Origin: Datnioides undecimradiatus | Taxonomy: Eukaryota; Chordata; Actinopteri; Lobotiformes; Datnioididae | Reading direction: 5' to 3' | NCBI GenBank assembly: GCA_008933995.1 | Contig: WARS01000065.1 | Coordinates: 1,922,001-1,986,000 of the forward strand | DNA length: 64,000 nucleotides | Shown here: positions 37,101 to 51,089 of the stretch, piece by piece | Numbering within the stretch: position 1 is the first letter of the stretch | How the letters are laid out: the number at the start of each line of letters is the position of its first letter | The notes under the pieces: model-generated | Told to the model about the DNA's origin: nothing | Database searches by the model: none | Seen by the model: only the letters and a program-made list of their open reading frames with translations | Made by a program: the position numbers and the translations under genes

Positions 37101-38615
37101 CGTTGTCCCACTCCGACTGCTTCCTCAGCTCCTCCCTCCCTTCCCCATCACCTCTTCCCCACTCTAATTGTATCACATTGGTATTACTTCTGCCTGCTTG
37201 GGCTGATGACAACACGAGCGCATATCCCGCAGGCCAAAACTGGCAGGTGTGCCTTTCCGCGCCCACGTGTCACCTCAGCTCCGTGAGTGTCAGTGCTCCC
37301 GTCTTTGACGTGCGTGCAAGTGAGCGAATAAGACGGGGACGCAGAGAGATGGAGGGTGAGCTTAGGTGAAGGTACCTCATATGTCCCATAAAAGTTAGAT
37401 TATATTATTAATCTGCGGTGTGTTCACAAGGTCCATAATGCATCAGAATCATGCAGCAGCCTCCAATCTTCAAACCCCACCTGGTTTTGAGATTGTGTTG
37501 ATTACATCGCCAACGGTGAACATTGTACCTTCAGGTGCGGAAATGTATCATGACCCCTGGGTCTAGCTATTGCAGTAACATTGAATTTTAGATCATCAAA
37601 GATACATGGGGTGAGAGAAATCTATGAATAGGCTTTTTTTATAAGGAAACGATTTAAAATGCATCATCCTACTGGACTCTGCGTGTTGGCTGTGTGTAAT
37701 TTCAAAGAAGTTAAGCTCGCCGTAATCAAAGAGACACTGACTAGCTGCCCGTTTCTCCAGCTGTCGCTCGTTTTAATGAAGAAACATAAGGAAAACCCAC
37801 TGTCAGCAGCATTTATCAAGCAATACGATAAACGACAGTGCAGTAACCACAAGCCATACGTCGTGCATTGTTTTCAGTTTCTGGCCAGTTTGCTGTTGAT
37901 CGACACATTCATTGATTCAAAAGTTTGCCATTGTGTGTGTTTCTCCAGCTGGAGGAACTTTATGATAATGAAATCCTAAAGTACAATGTAAACTTTTTAA
38001 TGGTGTTATGAAAGTTTGCTGCTGGGGTCAAGCTATTAAGCAGTGTGAGTTACAATTAAGGAGAAATGGCTTACAAACACATTTATTCTGTCTGTTGACC
38101 TTCAGCCCTGCACTGTGGTGTGTTTCGCTGCGCTCGAAACCGACAACAGGCCATTGATATCGAGCCTTTTGTTAAGCTGTTTTATTATTTGCTGCTTATG
38201 AAAATGTTCTATTTACAGTTACATGAACTGTTTCGTATTCTAATTGACAAACCCTGAGCAACCCCCCCTCCTTTGTCCACTGCTTTTCGGAGCCAGTGTG
38301 TATTTTCAAGGTTCAGAATAATCTACATATTCATACTCACGCAAGGGTTATTTATAGATGATGTAATCCCTATGAAGAGCAGATGAGACCCTTTTAATAT
38401 GTGGTAATCAGTCCTTATGTAGCACACTCATTATATAAATACCCTCAGTGTTTCACACATGAATATTGATCATGCAGGCTTGGATGTTGCACAAGTGTAG
38501 GCAGTTAATCAGTCCAGGATCACTACAGCTCTAATTCATTATCAAGTTGTTTGTGGGTTTTTTTGTGTGTGTGTGTTACGCATAAATATTTTACATTACA
38601 TTGTATATTGTGTTT
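31171..38615. other. Intron sub-block with little recognisable content
   Basis: Purine-rich segments lie at 33400-33860 and 36640-36760, and a CA/CG tract at 33069-33100. The near-palindromic segment 35627-35654 (a 9-bp arm with one mismatch) is minor. Positions 33900-35000 and 37380-38600 are AT-leaning unique-looking sequence without simple repeats. No exon, RNA gene or clear transposon was recognised on either strand. Confidence 0.7.
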
Positions 38616-38990
38616 AAAAAAAAAAAAAAAAAAAAAAAAAGTTATTTAGCTGATTCTGTCATCTAGAGCAGCTTGATCCATGCGTTGCAGTTTACAAGAC
38701 GTGGAAGCAACAGGTAGCTGAAGGAGCTGAGAGGAGGAGACAGTAATTTAAAAGGGAAAAGTTGGTGGAATTAAAGAGGAAGTCCTTCTGGAGTGAGGTG
38801 AGGAAGAGGTGTAGCCTCGAGACATGTTTGGCGTCGTCGCAGTGAGGAAGATAGGGAGCGACTTGGCAGCACTGATGGAAGTTGAAAGACGGTTTGAACT
38901 TTTGGGTGAGCCAGAAGGGAGAGTGAGGAGATGAGTCAGAGCAATGGCCAAGGCATCAGCCACAGGGCAAGAAGTGCCAGGTGCAGAAAA
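38616..38990 (+). repeat. Possible dispersed fish repeat next to an A25 run
   Basis: An A25 run (38616-38640) is followed by ATTTAGCTGA...AGAGCAGCTTG (38643-38676). This loosely matches the ATTTAGCTGACGCTTTTATC / AGCGACTTACA core that recurs across teleost genomes. The next ~300 bp (GGTAGCTGAAGGAG, GAAGAGGTGTAGCCTC) also loosely resemble the body of that repeat as I recall it. Identity is modest and was judged by eye; borders are uncertain. It could instead be unique sequence beside a homopolymer. Confidence 0.4.
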
Positions 38991-40843
38991 AAAATTATTT
39001 TGTGAAAAATGTATTCCTTTAATAGTGCAGTAGCTGTGAAAAGGCACGCAGGTAGAAAACCCCAATAAGTTTGCCTCTGACTTGTGACTCTGGGAGAAGT
39101 GTTTGACCGGACACACAGGACGTTCTGGAGAGGAGTATCACACGCTAGAGTCAAAATTTGGATTAATGTGTTAAAAATGGATATTTGTTTCACATAATAA
39201 AGCTTCAGCACATCGTTTTTAACACCACTAATAGGCTGCAGCCATGCTAGTGTTTCTGTGGAACCTAAACTAGACACTGCAGTGCTTTAACTAAATCATT
39301 ACAGCTAAAAGTCGTTCTGAGGCTTTGCTGACATAAACAATCTGATAGCAGCCCCTCGAAAAGTTCAGATATCTCTGTTTGGACCAGAATCGTGCCCTGA
39401 CTGCTGATAGGCTGACCACCCTGAAACCTTCAGTGACTGTACACTCACCAGAAGAAAGCTGATGGAAGCAGCGTTAATTGGCTCACCTGGCTCTGCATGT
39501 TATCAGGTAACAGCAGTGTGCACATCTGTAAATGTAAGGGTTAAAAAGCCAGAGAGAGAATAGTGTAAGAGCGGCGAAGAGGGTCTTACGCGGACATCGC
39601 TCTGCTCCATGAGGACACTTAGCACGCTTTTTATATTTAAACCGTAAGACCTAAAACCCAGCAGTTTCCCCCAAGGTGATGAAACTTTGATTGAGACTCG
39701 TCCTGAATGTGGCGCTGTCATGTTCGAGTTTACTCTACTTGGGCTGCATTTGGGCTGTCGAGACATCACTAGTTGTTGTCTGAACCAGCAGACTTAGATG
39801 TTTTAGTGTGAGTATGCTGTGTGTGTGTGGGTACATATAGGTGTGTGTTGGATTTGATTGTATCCATCCATCCATATCTAGACCTCTAGTAGACTGGGAG
39901 CACCTTGAGTCAGACCTGTACGTGGCTCAGCTGGAGGTCCGTCCAAATGTGGACAGCTTGTACATCAGGTGTGTGTGTGTGTGTCTACCCATCCCACCTC
40001 CAAAGCCCCAAACAGCTTGTAGTGCCGTGACAGACATCTGGTTGCCACCAACTCTAATGGTTGCACTGATGTTTAATACTGCATGAGAGGTAAGAGTGAC
40101 TGTGTGTGTGTATGTGTATGTGGGCAGGCAGGCAGGCAGGCATCTGTCCCCATGTATTTGTTCCCACGCGTGTGGTGTTGTCCGACGTATGTGTTTGCGC
40201 CTCCGCGTAGCGTGTCACACAAAACAGGAACGTTTTAGGCTAACCTGTTTGTGCAGCTGGGCACTTGCAGCTGTTTTGGTTTTTTTTTCAAGATTCTGAG
40301 GAGGAAGAAGGGGAGACTAGATACTGTATGTAAGGAGGTAATTAGAGGGGGTTGTGTAATGACAGCATGTGATGGGAGGAGGGTGAGAAAATAGGGAAAG
40401 AAGAAATAGGAAGACGGGATCCAAGTGAAGGAGATGGCAGGTGAGGAGTGGAGAGGAGACGTGAGGAAAAAGGGCCAGGAGTGGAGGGGAAATGAAAGGA
40501 GACGGAGGGATGGGTGGAAGGGAGAGGAGAGGCGAGGAGAATATGAACGGAGAGGAAAATTAGAGAGTGTTCTGAGGAGGAGTGGAGGCACGGCAGAATG
40601 GGCGATAATTGATAGAAAATTCAGAGAGCGAGAAAAAGGGGAGAAAATGAAAAGGAGGAAAAACCGGAGAGCAGCAGAGATCCTCTATTGCTCATTAGGG
40701 TCATTATACCTCCGTCTGGAGCACGCACACACATGTACACAGACGCACGCACACACTGAGAGGATTGAAAGGAGAAGCCAATTTAGTCGGGTATCAAAAA
40801 ATGAGCCTTTTGATGAAAGGCAACGAGCGGCTGAAAGGAGGGC

Positions 40844-40844
<1 letters not shown>

Positions 40845-40884
<40 letters not shown>
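40845..40884. repeat. Microsatellite (GT)20
   Basis: GT run of about 40 bp at the 3' end of a purine-rich stretch. Confidence 0.95.
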
Positions 40885-40888
<4 letters not shown>

Positions 40889-43800
40889 CTGGCCCTTAGA
40901 GTGTCAGAGCAGTTAGTACTTCGTCATAAATACGGTTTTGCTATGCAGAACACACGCATGCAAACATATTTTGGGCTTTGGCCTGTAATTGCACTGCTGG
41001 TGGTCTGGGGTGCCAAAAAAGGATGATTAGAGGGATGCGGAGGACAGAAGGAAAAATAAACACTCCAACTCAGAGCGAGGAAGGAAGGAAAGAGTTTAAA
41101 TGAAGTAGGAATGAAAGGATAAATAAAGTCAGGGATGCCCCGGGGACTCGAAGCAGGAGGAGGAAGGGGAGTGAGGTAGATAATGGTTTTGTGAGATGAA
41201 AAAAAAAAATGGAGCCTGTATAGAGACGGGAAATGAAGGTGAAATTGAAAGGATAGAAGGAAAATTGAAATGGACGGAGAGGGATGGAGCCATGGCTGTG
41301 GACTGTCGGGCAAGTTTTGGATGAGCACATGTCAAGTACAGCCCCAGATACAGAGTCAGCAAAACCTGAGAGGTTGGAAGAGCGGGGGCGACGCTGCTCA
41401 AATCAAACAGTCCAGATGTGTGTTTGACGTATGTGTGTATTTACATTTTCTCGAGATGTGACGTTTTGGTTTTCTTATTCATAATAAAACCTAGAACGTG
41501 AACGAAAGTGCACCGAAATTGAGTTCGCAATGGCGTCTTTGATGCATCACAAGAAGAACCTCCACTTAGGTCTCTGTTAATGAAGGGATTGATCACGGCT
41601 CTCTTGTTTCTGGCTTTTGGGAACGACATATGGAGGGTTGGAGAAGACTGGGAACGAGTTTTAATTAAAGCGAGACTAATACGCCTCGCTGTCACCATAT
41701 TGGTCACCAGTTGGAGCGGCTGAGGATATTTGCCACCACGCTAGTGCAGCCATTTATTCACAGGAGAGGTCTCAGTAATGATTTGAAACAAAGGGGGGCG
41801 GGGGCGAAGGTATCTGTGCTTTTGCGTGAAAGGGACGTCTCCGTAATGATCCACCACTGCCATCGGTTCTCCGATCAATGTATTGGCCTTCAGTATAAAA
41901 GCAGATCAATGTAGGCCCCTTTGTTGATTTGCAGCAGTGTCATTCGGGTGACCTTTAGGCATCTTGAATAATCCAGTTGGACAGATGATCAACAGGAAAC
42001 ACTCCTGTGGCCAAGGAAACCCCATGAGCATGGATGCATAGTTTTGTGTACATGTATAAATACCTGTGTGTATTTATACTCCGTATGTCCAGAATCCTCA
42101 AATCTATAGCAAACTAACTTCTCCTACTTTGCTTGATACAGGTTGGTCAACTTTGTCTCCCACCTTAGCAAAGGTTATTGCCTGGGCATAAATCACTGAC
42201 ATCCAATCCGTCCATGTCTGCCTCTAAAGGCCGTCAACCTTGTGGATCTAAAAGGATTCTGCAGGGCGCTTGTGCTCGCGTGCTGCATCGCTAACATGTG
42301 AAGTCTCAGTAGAGACTGCTGCAAAGCAAGTCCAGGTTCAAGATCGTTTCACACGAGCTGCCGTGTAGAAAACTGTGTGCTACAATATCCAGTGGAAGAA
42401 AACTCGCTGACAAGCAAATAAGCATGTGTCATTTGTGCAAACGACCCCCCCCCCGTGCGGCTGTGCTGTACTGTACTGTGTGTACGTTTCTCATTGAGTT
42501 CAGCAAAAATGGTTTTCCTTTTATGGAAGGCAAGCGTCAAGGTTTCCTTTTCACATACATTTATGAAAACGGAGTTAATATTGCGCTGGGTTTCAAATCA
42601 TGGGTTTAGTTCATGTGCATTTTGAGTAAATGTGTGAGTGCATAAAGCAGAGGTGGGAGACGGTGTTCCTCTAAAACGTTTCCCCGAGTCATTTCCCTGG
42701 CTGGCTCCATTTGATCCACTCTCTGTGCTGCATACAAACATTTCCCCTTGTTCTCACACTATAGCAGAATCCCTCAACCTATGAATTAGGTTTACTTTCC
42801 TATCCTATTGAAGGTTTAGCCCATTGAATTTCATTTTGCCGGACAAGGAAGTTGCAATTTCAAAGGGATTTTTCAGGCTTTACAGAGAGGTGCCCCTCTG
42901 ATTAAAGCCAGATCATTTTAAGTTTTTAAGGATTATGAACAGGAGTACTATTAAGCTCATAGTATCTGCACATCTACTCAAAAAACAAGACCTCCTTCCT
43001 CCAGCTAAAATGAAATAGAAGATCAATTTCCTAATTGAAATAGTGGTGAACATTCTGGCTCGGGGGGCTTGCGACAGCATCTCCCAGACCAGATTTTAAT
43101 ACGGCACGTTGCACTTACAAGACACAGACATGCATCCTGGTCAACCGGGACGGCAAGACACCCAGTTTTGAAGGACATCAGTAATTAAATTCGAGTGATG
43201 GCCAGATGTTGTTTTTTTTTTTTTTTTCCTGGGCTGCCCATAAAACTGTCACCAAATTCCTTGGGAGTCAACCCACTTACACATTTAGCCATGGAAGGAA
43301 AAAGTAGGAAGATGCTTTTGAGACACTGAGTCACTGAAACTAGTGACCAAGTTTGCAGCAGTTTCTGTGTCAAATCATTAAAAGTGGGATTTTTATTTAT
43401 GTTTGTCGTAGAGTTCCTCCAACTTTGGCGTGCTTTGCAGAGCCCCAAAACTTTCCTCGGAAAGTTGGGGGTTTTTTTTATGGACTGCGAGGGTTTAGTT
43501 TGGGTGTTTTGGCCTCATTCAAATTAGATCTGGTAATATATCGAACAGGATTACGCGAAAACACAACAGCATGAAGTTTTAATGCCGGAGCGATTCCGTG
43601 GCGCTAGTTTGGAAGCATCAGGTTTTGCTTGTCGAAAACAGTTAGCGACAAACAAACTTTTGTTGCTTCTTCACGTCGTTTCTCACCTACAACCGCTCCC
43701 CCTGCCTGGATTCATCCACACAGCTCGACTTCAAACATTAACACGGCACTTATATTCTCTTCTCTCCTCATCTCTCTGTGTTGTTCTGTCTCTTTCCCTT

Positions 43801-44569
43801 TATTACTCTCTTTACCTCTCTGCGCCTCTGCCTCTCTGTCTGCTCCTCTCCCTCTCTAATTGGTACACTATCAGTTGGAGCTCAGATATTGCTGTCACTT
43901 TCTGTCTTTGTGCTTCACATATGCAGCGCACATTGTCTCGCTACTCCTTCTCCATACATTAGCTTCAAGAAAGTGCGTGTGTGTGTGTGTGTGTGGGACG
44001 GGTCCTCCTTCAACTCCATATATAAACAACATAAACACCTGAGAACAAAAAGAGGGAAATTACACTAGATACCAGCAGCTGCATGACTAAGACCTGAGGT
44101 TTGTCAGTGAGAAGGTGAAAGGTTAGGGAGGGGAAAGGGTTAAATGGGGCTTGTGGAGGAGTGTGTAAAGTGGGGATGCAGAGCAAAGTGGAGAGGAGAA
44201 ATTGACTTAATGGTAAATGGCTTTGAGAGAGTCTTGGAGAGTTTTCAGTGTTATTACAAAAGCAAGCTAACTGTGAAATCTGGTCTTGGGTCCACTTAAG
44301 GAGCCCGAGGATTTGGGCCATTACCATGTTACAGCTCCTAAAAGGGTTTAGAAAGTACCAAGGATCTTGTTCAGTCATTGGAGAAAACCACTGAAGACCC
44401 ATAATCAAGGTTTATTTTACCTCCTTGATGCTCCAAGTTCATTTTTTCACCCTTTTAATAAGTAAGCAAGCTACAGTGCACTGAAACATTTAAAAACATA
44501 TTTTATATCCGCGACATGCTGTTGAGTTTGGCGAGGCAGTGAGTCATTTGTCATCTAAACATTCCCTGA

Positions 44570-44598
44570 TTGGCCCAGTACAAATCCGACTGGGCCGA
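44570..44598. repeat. Short hairpin, GGCCCAGT arms
   Basis: GGCCCAGT (44572-44579) and ACTGGGCC (44589-44596) flank 9 bases. A T-G and a T-A pair could extend the stem to 10 bp. Confidence 0.75.
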
Positions 44599-45487
44599 AT
44601 CGATTTTCAATTGGATGCTTCCAGACTTGTGTCTTGCAGTGAAACTGAGGTTGAGAGATGTATTCCTGCTCTGTGGGAGAAACAATAAATTAGAAAAAGT
44701 ATATGAATCGTGATGTGAATGTAGAGACATTCTAGCTTAAGGGTCCCAATGAACCAAAATGATATTAAATGTAACTCAGCCAAGCAGATAAGTCACCCAG
44801 CAAGCAAGTTATATTTATGGTAAAAATATAATATTAAAGGTTACATGATCAGAATGGACTGCTGACACCAAGATCTTCCTTTGTGTCAAAGCTTTGGACA
44901 AACAAAGCATCTGAGTCACTTAAAGCTGCACTAATCAATATTTATGATACCATCCACCCTTTGAGATTTAGCCACTTTCAGCTTGTTGTTTTGGTTTTGT
45001 TGCCAAAGTTAGCGACCAGTTGGTGAACAAAGTGAACCAAAGTAAAGCCCAGAAACTCTGATAAATGTAGAATATTAATTGGCTTCAGTTTGTTAGGTGG
45101 CCAGAGACAACACTGAATTAATGCTAACTTTGCTCTGTTTGATAAATGAGTAAACAGCCGACTGTCCGCTAACACATTAGCAATGATAACTTTAAAACAT
45201 AAAGTGTGATGTAATGTTTTTTCAGCTTGAGGCAAAAAAAAAATAAAATGCTGCATTCTTTGAGTTTTTATTTGAAAAATGTAAAATGTTTTTGCAGCTG
45301 TGCATGTTTACCTGTCCCGCGAGCTGTTAAAGGTAGTAATGAAGGATACTGAAGCCGTTTGGGGCTGTTGGGATGAATGCAGTGAAATGAAATTCTTCTC
45401 TTTGTGCTAAACAGAGCCATTTCTCTTGGTCACATGCGATTCACAGCGGTGAGTGTGATATTTATCTCCGTGATAAATTGCAAGGCG

Positions 45488-45515
45488 CTGTGACAAATCC
45501 ACTGTGACAAATGCA
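45488..45515. repeat. 14-bp tandem duplication
   Basis: CTGTGACAAATCCA is followed at once by CTGTGACAAATGCA, with one mismatch. Confidence 0.8.
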
Positions 45516-48500
45516 GACATTTTTTTTAAACTGCAATTTGCAGGTGTAGTTATCTCCCAATTGTCGGGTAAAGCCTATTTAGTCAAGCCACTGATAGCAA
45601 ACCGTTCAAAATGTGGAGACTTCAGAATAAACAAGCGTCCAAATATTTATAGACACATATTATATGTATAATATATTACCCTTAACTTGTAAGGAAACGT
45701 ACTGTATCATCATGGTCAAGTGAAACTGTGTAACTCCACTTTTCACATCGTTGGCTTTTTTGTTTTTCATTTTTCCTCTTCGCACCAAGCACCTGGTAAG
45801 TTTTATGACTTGGGCCTTTGAAACCCATCCACAAGCCACTCTGACATTCTGGAAAATGTATGGGCATCAGTGGGGAAATTGGCTTGTTTATCTGAATTCC
45901 TGAAGAAGCAAAGTGTGTTTTTAGAGATCTGAGATATTGTTTTTTGTTTTTTGTAAGACCGCAACAGCGGGCCATGCAGGGAGGATTTGTAATGCGCCTG
46001 TGGCGGACCAACGCTCTTTCATATAATGTCAGAGAAATACACCGCTGACCTATGCTTCAGAGGGAGAGGAGCAGAGTTTCTGAGTGATCCACTTCAAGCA
46101 CTTCAAGAAATGGACAGGGATTGTAGACAGTGAGGTGGTGACAAGAAAGAAGAAGCAGCAGGATGGCAGGAGATCAACCGACTGTAATAGACTTTCAATA
46201 TGCTGCCAGAAAGGAGCAAAATGTTGAGTAAAAGGTGTCAAACACGGCGATAATTCATTGTACATTGTGTACAACTGTTTGTGTTTATTGATCAACAGAA
46301 TCCGCAGCAAAACTAAGGGGATAATACTGGATTATTACAGACAAGGAGGAAGAGAGCAGATTGCACAGGACAGTAGGGCTCCAAATCACTGCATGTGTCA
46401 ACAAATCCATTTCAGTGCCTTTGTACTTAAATTATGAGTATCTATGGCCGTCCAGAGAGCGTAAGAGAAGGAAAGTGGGGTTTTCTTGTTAGACGGCGCC
46501 CTGAGCTGAAAGAAGCTGACACCTGGACTTTAATTATTAACATGGTACTTGGCTTTTCATTCAATTCCTGCCTGTACAGTATCTCTCCCTCTTCTCTCCA
46601 TCTGGCTACAGGATCTTCAGCGGCACCGCTTGGGTTTGAGTCCTTGTCTAGCGCGCGAGATAAAGGCACTTTGTCGTCTCTGTGGGTTGTTGCTGTGGCG
46701 CCATTCTTCTCGTATCTATATGCCCCGCAGCCAAAATTAATATACATTATATTCACAAAAGCGCAGCATAAAAGTGCATTAACCCTCGTTGGCACGTAGC
46801 GCACAATGTGCTTCCACACATGCCTAATGAGCAAAAAGAGAGGTGGAAATTCTTTGTTTATCAGGATTAATTGTTGGAAATTCTCTCATTTGCATCAAGG
46901 GAGACTCAGTTCAGCTGTAAACTTTGAGGTCATTCAGGACAAATTGTGTGTGCAGTTCCTGAAAGCCCCCCTGGAGTTAAATTCAGAGGTATTTTTTATT
47001 ATTATTATTATTATTTGTTTTTTCTCCCCTGCAAAGCAGCCTCCGTCTGAGTGGCTCCAATAACCGCGGCTCCACCGCGCTAGTTTTTGTGGGCTCCAGC
47101 CTGATGACATATCCCATATATATGTTTGTGCAGTAAAGTGTAACGGCAAACATCTGTCTTTGCTGCATGTTTGATTAGTCTCCTGACACGAGCCTGGACA
47201 AGATTGTTTACAGTTAGGAATTGGATTTAGAAGAATATCGGTTCGTATTTAAGGGCTCAAAATGTTTCCCGTGTGTGCACATGTATTTGTATCCGCCTGC
47301 CTCACTGCTGTCCAATGCATTTTTAAAGCGTGTATACAGTATTCATGCAAATGTACTGACTATAGTGTTGTGCCTTTGTCTGGATGCTGTTTACTGAGAC
47401 TCTGCAGTCTGCGGGTGTGAGTGTATATAGATCAGGCCTTCTATGGCTTAGATTTGATTTTCTTGCAGGATCTTGTCAGATTCTTCTGACCTCAGCTTCG
47501 CATCAGAAGCTGAACCCGTTTGACACGCACAAGTTCAGGCAATTTACCTTTTAAATCCCCGACACTTCTCAAATTCTTGTCATGTATTTGTTCTTTTTTG
47601 TTAGAGCGATCATAGAATAGAGCAGCTGGAACAATCAGATCAGAAAGCACATCTCACTTTCACACCTGGTACGAGTGCCAACCAGGAAACAACACAGCAA
47701 TTGCCGTTGTCACTAACCATCTGGTCGTGCCACGGGAACACAACTGCACACTTGTTGAATCACAAGCCCCCCGCACTGTGCGATTTGTGGCCACAAAAGC
47801 AGCGATGCAACTGCCTTACACTGTGGATACATCAGATACAGCCATAAAATCACTATCCACCTGCCTGTTTGCGCCTGTTAGTTTGTAGCATGTAATCACC
47901 AAACATTCAGACAGCGTCTCGAGCACAAAACACCCTGTGGGGGTTTGCAGGAACAGTCTGAAAAGCACCAATCAGGTGAGCCTCATTGTTTTTTTTATCC
48001 ATTACACTTTGGCGCCCGGTCAATCAACACATCCCTGGTTGGATGTGGACGGCGTCTAGATTTGCCTGAAAGTGTACAAGATGCTGTTTGGTGGCCCTTA
48101 TGAATTCAAAAGCTTGACTGCAACAGCATGGCAACAACAAAGGCCAGGATACTCGAGAACAGAAGTGCCTTTGAGCCTAGCCACTGATCCTTCACCCTGC
48201 CCCCGTCATCACTTCCAAGTTGTCATAGCCAAATGCCTAGACCGTGCAATTATTCGTGACACGACGCTGAAAATAGCCTTGATGCTCAGTCAACTTGCGT
48301 GGATGCGACTGAATAAGTAAAAGCTGAAAGCAGCACCAGTTTAAGTGTGAGCAATATTTTCCTGTGTTTTACTGTACGCACCCACTCTTCTCCCTTTTGG
48401 GGGGTGGTGGTGGTGAGGGGGAGATGTAGCAGTTTGATATTAAATAACAATGTGCAGAAGAAAGCCCGGGCAGCCGTCAGACAGCCAGTCAGTCACTTTA

Positions 48501-51089
48501 ACGCTGCAGTCAATACCAACAGCTGCATCGGTCTCGTGTATATGCTTGGCCTGCAGTGTTAAGGGGTGACAGAGAACAATTTTAAAATGGGGTTTGTGCA
48601 CAGTGAGGAAAGATTTAATGAACAGAGAGGGAAAGTAAACACAGTGTAGATCTTCTCAGGGGCGTTTGCGCAGTGGGGGGGTTTGGCAACTGCCTCAAGA
48701 CTACTGTGAGACAAAGTGCACCGGAGTTTGGCTAAATATGGCTCATTAAAAGCAGTGTTGGATGTTTCTTTCATGAGTTTTAAGTCCCCACAAGCTCTTT
48801 GTTGTCACGGAAGAAACGCGTACACATTCCAGACGTCCCCATTCTGAACACCTAATTTATAGTTTAGTGTCAGATTTATTCAGAACCCTCATTCACAAAA
48901 TGCATGTTTTTAATTGGTCGAATTTGTTTACTTTTGCTTTTGCTGAAAATCATACATTTTTCATTTCTGTCGTCCACCTTTTGTCTGTTTTGAGGAAGTT
49001 GTGTTTCCAGTTTATATGTTGTCAATAATATTATGCGGTTGTCATGCAGACTTTCACTATTCGGAAAGTGGTGGTGATGGGGGGAGGGGTGTCCTGTAGA
49101 GTTTTCTTTCATTCAAGAAAGCCACAAGTCTATTTCGAACCATCGCCGCCACCTGCAACGTATCATTCAACATTAACTCCAAAGTGATTGGAGGAACCTT
49201 TTTGTGCGAGCGCAGCTGCAGACTAAATAATAAACGGCACTGGAACAAACCGCAATCTCGTTTTTAAAGTTTGAAGGGTGCTCTTTTGTAATCACGTTCT
49301 GTGAATATAAAACCTACCTTTCGAATTTAAAGCAAATCTATTCAAAGTTATTCACATGTACATCAGAAACGGCGTGCGCGTGGAGCTCTGAGATCTACTT
49401 CAGTGACACTTGAAGTGCTGATGACCAGCCTCGAGCCTTTAAAATCAAAGGGGAGTGCCGGGCTTTATGAAAATCACAACCTGGAAATTGGGGCTTTGAG
49501 CCTTGAAACGGCATACTGTACAGGTGGAGAGCCGGCGTGCGTGGGCAGTAATACTCATGACAATTCCCACTGCCTCAGCATCTCATGCATTTACAGCTTT
49601 ATGTCGGCGGCCTCTTTCAACTCGGCCTCCATTTCGTGTTGAAAAAGATCAGAGCCCCTCCCTGGTAAAGGATTTTCCACGACTACGCCGCGCTTTGAAA
49701 TATTAAATCCAAATTGGGGCAAAAAACATGAACGTCCACTCACAGCAGTAACTCAGCATTCAGCTTGATTTTGAGATATATTGATGTGGAAATTGTAGAA
49801 GCGTTTAGACATCTGATGCCTCCCTGCTGTTGCACCGCATTTAAGCGTTTTGTGTGTGTGTGTGTGTGTTTGTGTGTGTGTCCATTTTGCCTAGTGCTGT
49901 AGCATGTTTCTATTAATAAGACAGCAACCTGGTTACAGCTGCGCCGTTCACTTTGGCTGCACTACTGGAAGCCATTTGTCATCGTACAGTATCATGTCGT
50001 ATTATTCGCCAGCGCTCTTTACGGGGGGAATTATACAGTATTTTGATCATGTTAGGCCACTGGAGATGAACGGAATGGCTTTGAAGAATGAGGGGGGAAA
50101 AAATCGCTCTAGATAAAATGGGGAGTTGTAAAAAGCGAAAGGATAATGAAAAAAATACTGTTGGTCATAAACGTTGGCAGCGCCGCACATCGACATTGTC
50201 TGAAAATATTACCGGCATATCATCAGTGTGGCACAACATTGTTATAATTATAATTTCTACTCATCTTTCCCTTCCAGCCCTCGAGGGGCTCCATATGTTG
50301 TAGTGTTGGACGGTCCTCGCTCTCCTCTTCACATCTCCTCTCCTCCCTCTCTGCTCCCTTGCCAAGTGGTTTGGAACAGTCCGGCCTCTCCGTTTCTAAC
50401 TCATCTCATGCTTGTTTTCTCCCCTCATCAGCTCCGTATTTTGCCCCTCTCGCGTGTCTGTCTGTCATCGCGTTCCAAGCGCGGGTCAATTTGTGCTAAC
50501 ATTGTCGGCACCTAACAGATGCCACTCTGTGCATTCCTGCGTTGTCCACGTTGTGTTATACACACAATAAAAAGAATAGTAGAATTGGTACGAAACTGAA
50601 AATCCTGTGCTGCGCTGAAACGTTGAGTGTCAAATCATTTGACTCTTATCTTGTACTTTTGGGAAATCAAAGTTTTTGTCTGCCAGATTTATTTTAGGCA
50701 GTGCTTTTAGGTTTCTGGCAGTTTCACTTTGTTTTCGTTCTTTTTTTTTTTGAGACAGTTCAAGTAAGTGGATGTTGAGAGAAACTGAGGAACACGTATC
50801 AAAAGTCCATAACTGGATTCAAACCGAGCATATTGACGCGTTTCAGACCAATAACCCACTGGGAATTGTATTTAACCTTCATTTGGCTCAGACATCAAGT
50901 TTGAATAACTTGTGCCATTAGTGTTTCCTAAGTCTAAGGAGCAATTAATAAATAATTCTAAATTTGTAAACTTGCAGACTTTCTCTCAGAATCTTGAGCA
51001 TCTAGACTAAAGTAATTTAGTCTAATATTGTTTTATGTAGCAAATCAATCAGCATCCCAGATAAAGACATTTTTCTGGTATTCGCCTCA

